Shown: positions 1 through 6,200 of the stretch, piece by piece
Position numbering within the stretch: the first letter of the stretch is position 1
How the letters are laid out: each line of letters opens with the position of its first letter
NCBI GenBank assembly: GCA_946481225.1
Contig: CAMLNJ010000156.1
Location: 1-7,101, forward strand
DNA: 7,101 nucleotides
Source of the DNA: an uncultured Verrucomicrobiota bacterium
GTDB taxonomy: Bacteria > Verrucomicrobiota > Verrucomicrobiae > Opitutales > Opitutaceae
Direction: 5' to 3'
The notes under the pieces: generated by a model
What the model saw: the letters and a program-made list of their open reading frames with translations, nothing else
What the model was told of the DNA's origin: nothing
Databases searched by the model: none
Position numbers and translations under genes: made by a program

Positions 1-286
1 GGGCGTGGAGCTGGGCGCGGCCCTCGGCGCCGGGGCTGGGCGAGACGGCGACCCAATCGCCGACGGCGGGGAAGCAGTCGGGATCGCGTTTCGCCTCGTG
101 GTGGAACTTGCCGGTGCACTCGGCGAGGAGTTCGCCGGAGGCGGTGACGACCGCGTAGTAGTGGCGGCGCAGCTCGACGACGACGCGCGCGGGCTCGAGG
201 CCGGCGGCTGCGTGGGGCGCGAAGGCGGCCGCCCACGCGGCGTCCCAGCCGTAGGGGGCGAGCGGGTGGTCGGACTCGGCGGTCAT
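1..286 (-). CDS. rsgA: Ribosome small subunit-dependent GTPase RsgA, N-terminal part (cut by window edge)
   Basis: The ATG at 286-284 opens a frame that stays open for 95 codons and leaves the window at its left edge. The visible part begins with a short lead containing Y-G-W (residues 12-14). It continues as a beta-rich segment, R-V-V-V-E-L at about 34-39, then Y-Y-A-V-V-T and G-E-L-L-A-E at 43-56, and ends with F-P-A-V-G-D-W-V-A-V (72-81). This is the OB-fold pattern that starts RsgA (YjeQ), a circularly permuted GTPase that tests and releases maturing 30S subunits. The GTPase core and zinc-binding C-terminus lie outside the window, so the catalytic motifs cannot be checked. No Shine-Dalgarno sequence precedes the ATG, and an inverted repeat ends within 10 bases of it. 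The next gene upstream is yhbY, another ribosome-assembly factor. The identification rests on the N-terminal domain only. Confidence 0.85.
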   Translation of the reverse strand, partial: MTAESDHPLAPYGWDAAWAAAFAPHAAAGLEPARVVVELRRHYYAVVTASGELLAECTGKFHHEAKRDPDCFPAVGDWVAVSPSPGAEGRAQLHA

Positions 287-290
287 GAAT

Positions 291-385
291 TTAACGCGGA
301 GACGCGGAGGCGCGGAGAAGACGCGGAGGAGTGGAGAGAATCGGGAGCGTGCATTTTGAAGATCGCTCCGCGCCTCTGCGTTGAA
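291..385. repeat. Intergenic inverted repeat built from ACGCGGAG-type octamers
   Basis: This element nearly fills the rsgA-yhbY gap. On the plus strand the octamer ACGCGGAG occurs at 294-301 and 302-309, then GCGCGGAG at 310-317 and ACGCGGAG again at 321-328. The right arm at 366-381 (CTCCGCGC then CTCTGCGT) is the reverse complement of 302-317 with one mismatch, giving a 16-bp stem around a loop of about 48 bases. The outer ends, TTAACGC and GCGTTGAA, also mirror each other. From general knowledge, such elements are scattered between genes in many copies in Verrucomicrobiota, Planctomycetes and some other phyla, and often yield spurious peptides rich in T-R-R-R and S-P-R-L-R. Whether this copy acts in RNA (leader hairpin of rsgA) or only as dispersed DNA cannot be told from one copy. 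Confidence 0.75.
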
Positions 386-389
386 GAGT

Positions 390-695
390 TCAGATCGTGA
401 CGACGCGTTTTTCGGGGTCGGCGTTTTGGCGGAAGAAGAGGGCGGTGTGGCCGACGGAGCCGACGCAGGGGACGCCGAGGGTGGTCTCGATCTGGGCGAT
501 GAGGTCGGCGCGTTCGTGGCGGTCGGCGCCCTCGAAGCGGATCTTCACCAATTCGCGGGCCTCGAGCAGGCAGGCGAGTTCGCGCTGGAGGGCGGGCGTG
601 AGGCCGGCTTTGCCGATCTTGAGCGAGGCTTCGAGGGTCTGGCCGAGGCCGCGCAGCTTGGTCTTCTGCGCGCCGGTGAGTGGGAGGTTTTCCAT
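390..695 (-). CDS. yhbY: YhbY family ribosome-assembly RNA-binding protein (CRM domain)
   Basis: This is a complete 101-residue protein of one CRM (CRS1-YhbY) domain, matching the usual bacterial length of about 97-100. It opens with L-T-G-A-Q-K-T-K-L-R (6-15), the standard start of the family. The RNA-binding loop I-G-K-A-G-L is at 27-32, and A-R-E-L-V-K-I (46-52) and G-H-T-A-L-F-F-R (82-89) follow in the expected order. YhbY binds the precursor of the large ribosomal subunit in the cytoplasm. The ATG at 695-693 was chosen because it starts the protein directly before the family motif; the frame extends upstream to a GTG at 767, but those extra residues are proline- and arginine-rich and unlike the family. 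No clear ribosome binding site is visible. The next gene downstream is rsgA, 103 bases away across a repeat, so the two may share a transcript, though this is not shown. Confidence 0.9.
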   Translation of the reverse strand: MENLPLTGAQKTKLRGLGQTLEASLKIGKAGLTPALQRELACLLEARELVKIRFEGADRHERADLIAQIETTLGVPCVGSVGHTALFFRQNADPEKRVVTI

Positions 696-771
696 GAGTC
701 CGGGCGATGAAGGCCGAAAGCCGGACGGGCGGGAACGCTGAAATCGAGGAGGGTAAAGCGCAGCCACGAAC

Positions 772-803
772 GGGCCCCCGGCCCACCGATGCCTGGCTCA
801 GGC
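772..803. repeat. Pair of small hairpins with three-base loops
   Basis: There are two perfect 5-bp stems with three-base loops: GGGCC/GGCCC at 772-776 and 780-784, and GCCTG/CAGGC at 791-795 and 799-803. They lie in the 205-base gap upstream of yhbY. With the two stronger hairpins at 850-888 they form a cluster of four short stem-loops of similar build. Five-bp GC-rich stems can arise by chance at this base composition, so the pair is reported with low confidence. No clear sigma-70 promoter for yhbY was found between 696 and 850. Confidence 0.3.
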
Positions 804-849
804 CATTTCGCATTCGGTCGTAACAAAGCCCGATGATCGCGACCAGCGG

Positions 850-888
850 GCCAGACCGTCGGTCTGGCAGCCCGACCAGCGGTCGGGC
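850..888. repeat. Tandem perfect hairpins just past the transglycosylase stop codon
   Basis: Two perfect 8-bp stems with three-base loops stand one base apart: GCCAGACC/GGTCTGGC (850-857 and 861-868) and GCCCGACC/GGTCGGGC (870-877 and 881-888). The ten-base word CGACCAGCGG occurs at 840-849 and again at 873-882, where it forms part of the second hairpin, so the block looks like a partial duplication. The second hairpin begins 12 bases after the transglycosylase stop codon. Such a position suggests a 3'-end RNA stabiliser or a transcription stop, but no T-tract follows on the minus strand. It most resembles a REP-like dispersed intergenic element that also ends the transcript. Confidence 0.65.
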
Positions 889-900
889 CTACTTTGGAGC

Positions 901-1887
901 CTACATGGGCGCGGGCAAGTCCTCGGGGGACAAGCCGGTGCGCACCTGCACGGTGGCCAGCACCTTGGGCACATAGAGGCGGGTCTCGGTCGGGAGGTGG
1001 TCGGCGATGCTCGCGAAGGTCGTGGCGCCTCGCGTCGCGAGGGCTCTTGCCACGCGGGTTTCGCCGCCGTTGTAGGCCGCGAGCGCCAAGGGCCAGTCTC
1101 CGAACCGCGTGTGGAGGTGTTTCAAGTATCGTGCGGCCGCGCGAGCGCTCGCGGTCGGGTGCAAGCGTTGGTCGCGGGCGCCGACCGAGAGCCCGAGCGA
1201 CAGGGCCGTGTCGGGCATGATCTGGAACAGCCCTCGCGCGCCGAGGGGATTGCGCGCCCGGGGGTTGAAGGTGCTTTCGGTTTCCGCGATCCAGACCAGC
1301 GCCTCCGGAACCCCCTCCGCCGCGAACGCCTCGCGCAGCGTCGGCAACAAATCCTTCGCCCGGCGCGGGGGCGGGCGATCCTCCATGTGCCGCACCCAGG
1401 CGTCATACAGCGGAATCGAGTGGTCGGGCATCTCCGTCGGCGCGTCCTTGCCCGTCGTCGGCGGGGCGAGAGGGTAAAAGGTCACGCTCGCTTGGGGCGT
1501 GGTCTCGAGCGTCGGTTCCATGTCGTCCAATCGGGCGATCAACCAGTCGGCGTAGTCGCTCCACTCCGGCTCGAAGGTGGTCTCGGCCTCGTAGGTGTCG
1601 GCGCCCCAAGGGATTGGCCCCGCGTTTGGACCGGAGTCCGACAGACGCTCCGGTAGGGGGCGGGACGTTTCTCCGCCGCCGATTTCGAACCTCACGGTCA
1701 AGGGCCTGGCTTCGGTCGCGTCGATTTGCTCCCCCGTTGTCTGGGGCGGAATCGTTTCCCGCCGCGGGGCCGGCGGGTGACGATTCGGAGGGGAGTTCGA
1801 GTCGTCGCGCGGGGAGGTCAGGGGTGACTGGCGGGGTAGGGAACCGAGAAGCAGAGAAAGCGTGTAAATCACGGCCAGCGCTTTCAT
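901..1887 (-). CDS. Secreted lytic transglycosylase, SLT domain (MltD-like)
   Basis: A 328-residue protein begins with a signal peptide (K2, then a hydrophobic run to about residue 16). A proline- and charge-rich linker without recognised domains follows to about 175. The SLT domain occupies about 185-318. Catalytic glutamate E204 sits in E-T-E-S-T-F-N-P-R-A, followed by G-A-R-G-L-F-Q-I-M-P-D-T-A (216-228) and A-Y-N-G-G (271-275), the classic motifs of lysozyme-like lytic transglycosylases. These enzymes cut the MurNAc-GlcNAc bond of peptidoglycan in the periplasm, leaving 1,6-anhydroMurNAc. There is no lipobox; I see no cysteine anywhere in the protein, so it is probably soluble rather than a lipoprotein. 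No LysM repeats follow the catalytic domain, unlike E. coli MltD. The start is the first ATG before the signal peptide, with a weak GATGGG three bases upstream. Its exact physiological role is unknown. Confidence 0.9.
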   Translation of the reverse strand: MKALAVIYTLSLLLGSLPRQSPLTSPRDDSNSPPNRHPPAPRRETIPPQTTGEQIDATEARPLTVRFEIGGGETSRPLPERLSDSGPNAGPIPWGADTYEAETTFEPEWSDYADWLIARLDDMEPTLETTPQASVTFYPLAPPTTGKDAPTEMPDHSIPLYDAWVRHMEDRPPPRRAKDLLPTLREAFAAEGVPEALVWIAETESTFNPRARNPLGARGLFQIMPDTALSLGLSVGARDQRLHPTASARAAARYLKHLHTRFGDWPLALAAYNGGETRVARALATRGATTFASIADHLPTETRLYVPKVLATVQVRTGLSPEDLPAPM

Positions 1888-1895
1888 CGCCCATC

Positions 1896-1927
1896 TGCAT
1901 ACATATTTTTTACATGATCACCAAGAA
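1896..1927 (-). promoter_or_regulatory. AT-rich patch upstream of the transglycosylase, possible promoter
   Basis: This is the most AT-rich stretch of the window, placed just before the transglycosylase start. On the minus strand it contains TATGTA (1905-1900), a three-of-six match to a -10 box, with TTCTTG (1927-1922) 16 bases upstream as a poor -35. A transcript from here would have a leader of only a few bases. The call rests mainly on the local composition shift; the boxes are weak. Confidence 0.25.
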
Positions 1928-1975
1928 GCTTCGTGTCCGCAAAGTTTCGCCCGTAGGTGCCCGTTCTCTTTCTTA

Positions 1976-2009
1976 CGGGGCGGCGCCTTTGGCGGAAGGC
2001 GCCGCCTCG
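1976..2009 (-). terminator. GC-rich hairpin downstream of the PI-PLC-like gene
   Basis: The ten bases 1979-1988 (GGCGGCGCCT) pair perfectly with 1997-2006 around an 8-base loop. After one mismatch, two more pairs (1976-1977 with 2008-2009) extend the stem. The hairpin starts about 57 bases after the PI-PLC-like stop codon, a normal place for a transcription end. No T-tract follows on the minus strand, so it is not a textbook intrinsic terminator. It could instead protect the mRNA 3' end. The rest of the 1888-2065 gap holds only the AT-rich patch next to the transglycosylase. Confidence 0.5.
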
Positions 2010-2065
2010 GTTTGTGTGCTTTCGATGGCTGGACGATGATTGCCAGGGGCGTGACGGTTCGCCGC

Positions 2066-3154
2066 TCAAGGCGGGATAGGCCGATCTTGTGCGCCGTTGA
2101 CGGGGTTGGCGCGCACTTTTTCGCCGTCAGGAAAGGCCACCCGCGAGGCGGCCGGGAGTTTGTCGGAGAACAGGTCGGTGCTGATCCACTGCGCGCCGCT
2201 TTCGAGGGCTCGTTCGCGCGTTCGGGCGTCGGGCCGGTCGTCATCGGCACGGGTGCGGACGAGGAAGCCGCGCTTCACCCTGCTCTGGATGGTTTCGAAT
2301 TCGCGCACCGGGTCGTTGCATTTGAACCACGCGGCGGCCGGATGGGTTTCGTCGGGCGCGCTGACAAAGAGGATGCGTCCCTCCAGCGAGGGATTTCCTT
2401 CCAGGTAACGGTCGCGGATGGCGTCGGCGTTATCGAGGGTGAAGAGGAACTTTCCCCGGCAGTCGTCCAAGGCCGGCCAGCCGCGGCCGGTCACGGCCTC
2501 GCGCAGCGTGGGCGAGTCTTTGCGGATGTCGTCCGGGCAAATGAGTTTTTCCCTCGGGAGCATGGCGAGGATGGCGGCTTCGAGTTCCAGCAGCCGTTCG
2601 CGGGTAAAGGGGACGGGCTGCGTGGGGAGCGGCGGATGGGCGGCGTCTTTGCACTCGAGCAAAATCATGACCGGCAGGTGGCGGGGATTTGCGTCGGACC
2701 AGGCGCGAAATTCGGCGAGAGCGGAGTCGAGCGTCGGGTGGTTGCTCCAGCAGTCGAGGTCGGGGACGTGCAGGATCTTGAAACCTGGTTTTTTGAGCTC
2801 GCCCGAAGGGTCGAAGGAGGGGGGATTCGAGCCGGAGAGGCGGGCGAGCTTTGGTCCCAGCGGATCGGCGAAAAGTCCGCCCTTAGGGTCGGCGTAGACG
2901 TCGAGTTCGAATTGCCGCAGTCCGGCATCGGTCAGTTGTTGGCCGAGGGGCGGGTGGGTGTAGTTCCAAGCTTCGACGGCGTCTTTTCGGAAGTTTCCGA
3001 TCACCGCCAGCACGGCGGGGGGCGGGCTCTGGTGATAGGAGTTATGGCTGCCGATCACCTGGATTTCGTTCAGCCGCAAAGCGTCCGCCCGCGATGAAGT
3101 CGCGGGAAAAGCCGCGACGGCGCAGATCGCGAGAAATGGGAAACTTACTCGCAT
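2066..3154 (-). CDS. Secreted calcium-dependent PI-PLC-like phosphodiesterase
   Basis: A 362-residue protein has a clear signal peptide (R2, hydrophobic 4-18, likely cleavage after S-R-A at 21-23). The mature part is a PLC-like phosphodiesterase barrel. The first strand carries S-H-N-S-Y-H with the presumed catalytic H37. Q-F-E-L-D-V (81-86) supplies E83 and D85 as likely calcium ligands, K-I-L-H-V at 126-130 offers the second catalytic histidine H129, and L-L-E-C-K-D (165-170) a further acidic strand. A-Q-W-I-S-T-D near 321-327 is the typical last strand. This order fits the Ca2+-dependent phosphoinositide phospholipase C family known from Streptomyces, which cleaves the glycerophosphodiester bond of phosphatidylinositol. 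The true substrate here is unknown. The ATG at 3154 was chosen because it places the signal peptide at the N-terminus; an in-frame GTG at 3211 would add 19 residues before it. No Shine-Dalgarno sequence is seen at either start. Confidence 0.82.
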   Translation of the reverse strand: MRVSFPFLAICAVAAFPATSSRADALRLNEIQVIGSHNSYHQSPPPAVLAVIGNFRKDAVEAWNYTHPPLGQQLTDAGLRQFELDVYADPKGGLFADPLGPKLARLSGSNPPSFDPSGELKKPGFKILHVPDLDCWSNHPTLDSALAEFRAWSDANPRHLPVMILLECKDAAHPPLPTQPVPFTRERLLELEAAILAMLPREKLICPDDIRKDSPTLREAVTGRGWPALDDCRGKFLFTLDNADAIRDRYLEGNPSLEGRILFVSAPDETHPAAAWFKCNDPVREFETIQSRVKRGFLVRTRADDDRPDARTRERALESGAQWISTDLFSDKLPAASRVAFPDGEKVRANPVNGAQDRPIPP

Positions 3155-3245
3155 GGACGAAGCGGACACGGGCTTCGCGCGGCGGCCAAGCGCATACCGA
3201 TTCGCGTTCACCCGTCCACCACGCGTAGGCGGGTTCGGCGGCGCG

Positions 3246-6200
3246 TCAGGGCGCGACGGCGTTTGTTTCGAGGCGGACGAAGCGGCGGCCGGCGCCGAGG
3301 GCGGGGTTGATGCGGACGGTGACCGTCTCGCTGACGCCGTCCGGGTTGGCGATGACCGCGAGCTGGTCCGGCGCGAGGGCGGGCGCGGCCCAGTCGCGGA
3401 GGTTGTCCGAGGTGGTCAGCACGAGGGAGAGCGAGCCGGGCGTGGTGAGACGGCGGTAGGTGACGACGAGGTGGCGGGCGCCGGTGGTGGGATGCGGGGC
3501 GACGGCGACCGAGAGGGGCGAGTGGTCGGGGGCGCGGGGGTCGAGGCCGGTGGCGTATTCGAGGAGGTTGGCGAGGCCGTCGCCGTCGGGGTCGCCGAGG
3601 GCGCCGTTGTCGGCGGCGGCGGAGTCGGGATCGAGCGAGTGGGCGCGTTCCCAGATGTCGGGCAGGCCGTCGGCGTCGGCGTCGGGGTTGGGCGCTATGG
3701 TGATCGGGGCGCTTTGGCCGAAGAGGGAGCCTTGGCGGACTTGCAGGGTGACGGGGGTGGCGGAGGGGGAGGTGAAGGTGACCGTGCCGGTCCAGGAGCC
3801 GGCGACGAAGGCGGGGGTGGCGACGGGGGTGACGGGCACGAACGCTCCGGATCGGAAGAGGCGGAGGTTGGGGGCGAGGGGGCTGGAATAGGGGTAGGGG
3901 TTGGTGCCGGACCAGAGCAGGGGATCGCCGTAGTAGCCGGGATAGGTGGAGTAGTAGATCGAGCGATCCGCCGGGTGGGAGGTGCCGCGCACGGTGCCTG
4001 CGTTTTGATAGTTGTAGGTGTCGTTGTTGTAGCTGAAGTCCACCATGAGGTGGCTGACGCCGTCGTAGGCGAAGGGGGTGGTGAAGGGGAATTCGATCCA
4101 GCCGGAGCCGGGGGAGGGGAGCGAGGCGGTGCCTTGGTGGACGGTGGTCCAGCCGCTTTGCCACGAGGTGTTTTCGAGGGAGGCGACGTGTTTTAGTCGG
4201 ATGGTCCAGTTTTTCAGCGACGCGCCGGGGGTGCTGATGAAGTCGAGGGCGAGGGCGGAGAGGGTGCCGGCGGCGCCGATCTCGGCCGGGGTGTAAACGG
4301 TCTGGCTGCGCTGAACGGTAGAATAGTAGGCGTTGGCGGGGAAGGAGGTGGAGGTGGTGCCGTTGCCGACGATGGAAGGGGCGGGGCCGGCGGAGAGCGT
4401 AGCGGAGCCGGTGAAGGTGGTGACGGTGTTTCCGTAGGCGTCGACGGCGGTCAGGGTGACGGCGGCGGGTGCGCCGGTTAACTGGACGGGGGCGAGGGTG
4501 GAGACCCTGAAGCCGGAGTGGGCGCCCGCGCCGGTGTCGAAGGTGTTGCTGATGCCGGTGTGGCCGGCGCCGTCGTCGAGGCGTAGGGTGACGCCGGTGG
4601 CGATGGCGCCGACGGCGACTTCGGCCGAGGCGGTGCCGTTGGTAAATGCGAGCGACGCGGGCGTGACGGGCAGGGCGGACGAGGTGGTTTGCGCGCCGAG
4701 GGGGACGGTGTTGTTGAACCCGTAAACGGTCTGATTGTCTATAGTTCGGGCGTAGGCGGTGACGGTGAAGGGGCGATTGGCGATCTGGGCGCTCGCGACG
4801 GTGGCAAAGGTGAAGTGGTGGAGGTCGTTGTCGTAGGCGGTGGCGGTGGCCGTCCATGACGTGAAGCCGGTGGCGGTGGCGGTGATCGCGACGGAGACGG
4901 CGCCGTCGGTGTCGGTGTCGTCCACGGCGAGGAGCTCGAAGGTGGCGTCGGTCGCGCCGGCGGGGATGGTGACGGATGCGGGCACGGTGACCTGCGTCGG
5001 GTTTGCCGAGCTCAGCGTGACGACCAGGGGGGCGGGGAGGGTGCCGGAGATGCGCACGGTGCCGGAGGATGGGGTGCCCTCGGTGAGCGAGTAGGAGAGA
5101 CTGAGGCTGAGGGTGGTGTTTTCGTCGTCGGTGACGGTGAGGGCCGCAGTGGCGGGCGTGGCGCCGGGAAGGGCGGCGGAGAGGGTGGTGGTTTGGGGGC
5201 CGTCGATCTTGGTGTCGTTGACCGGGGTGACGGTGAAGGTGGCGGTGGTCTGGCCGGGGGAGAAGGCGAGGGAGGCGGGGACGGTGGCGGTGGTGGGATC
5301 GCTGGAGTCGAGGGCGATGATGATCGGGCCGACGGGCGGGGGGCCGAGGGTGAGCGTGGCGGTGACCGGGGGGTAGATGCTGCTTTCCGAAACACTGGAG
5401 GGGGAGACGGAGAGGGTGAGCGCGGGCGAGTCGTCGTCGACGAGGGCAAGGGTGGTGGAGCCGGGGTGGAGGCCGGAGCCGGCGGGCGGGGTGGCGGAGA
5501 CGGCGATGAGGCGGGAGCCGTCGAAGAGGGTGTCGTCGACGGGGGTGGCGGTGAAGGCGACGGAGGTCTGGCCGGCGGGGAGGGTGAGGGTGGCGGGCAG
5601 GGCGAGCTTGGCCGGGGCGGAGGAGGCGAGGGTGAAGATGGTGTCGGCGGGGCGCGACGTGGGCAGGGAGAGCGTGCCGGAGAGGGGAGCGGAGGACTCG
5701 GCGGCGGAGGCGGGCAGGGTCAGGGTCGGGGAGACGACCGGGGCGGCGGTGACGGAAATGTCGTCGAGGGCGATGCCGCCGTGGGGGGCGTAGTAGTAGT
5801 CGTAACGGTTGAAGCGGATGCGGAAGGTCGAGGTGTAGGCGATGCCGCGCGCGGCGGTGGCGGCGTCGAGATCGACGGTGAATTGTTGCCAGGCGTTGGT
5901 GAGGGCGGGGCTGCGGAGGGGTTGGACCTCATACCAGGTGACGCCGTCGGGGCTGATGGCGACGCCGTCGAAATCGGCGCCTCCGGTGAAGGGGTTGGTG
6001 GCGGGAGCGTGGGCGTTTTCGTAAAAGCCCTTGGCCCAGAAGGAGAGGACGACGCCGGTGCGGCCGGCGAGGTCGAGGGCGAGGGTGGCTTCGTTGCGGG
6101 AGTTGACGTAGCCGGAAGTGGAGGTGTCGAGAACGAGGTGGCGGGCGCCGCCGTGCGGAGTGTAGTCGGTGGAGATCTGGGTGCGATGGCTGTTGGTTCC

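Noticed and set aside
5..400. A 131-codon plus-strand open frame
   Set aside because: It is antisense to the RsgA N-terminus and ends in repeat-derived sequence; RsgA motifs are clear on the other strand.
283..813. A 176-codon minus-strand frame running over yhbY and the octamer repeat
   Set aside because: It is out of frame with YhbY, and its tail is the spurious peptide typical of the dispersed repeat.
840..888. CRISPR-like or tRNA-like structure
   Set aside because: The hairpins are only 8 bp, the direct repeat is ten bases and occurs twice, and no cloverleaf can be formed.
2012..3097. A 361-codon plus-strand open frame
   Set aside because: It is antisense to the PI-PLC-like gene, which carries a signal peptide and family motifs; the plus frame shows none.
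3153..4196. A 347-codon plus-strand open frame with Gly/Val-rich sequence
   Set aside because: It lies opposite the PI-PLC-like start and the C-terminus of the surface protein and has no recognisable domain.
3208..4857. A 549-codon minus-strand frame rich in Arg, His and Pro
   Set aside because: It is an out-of-frame shadow of the surface-protein gene; the other minus frame gives the domain matches.
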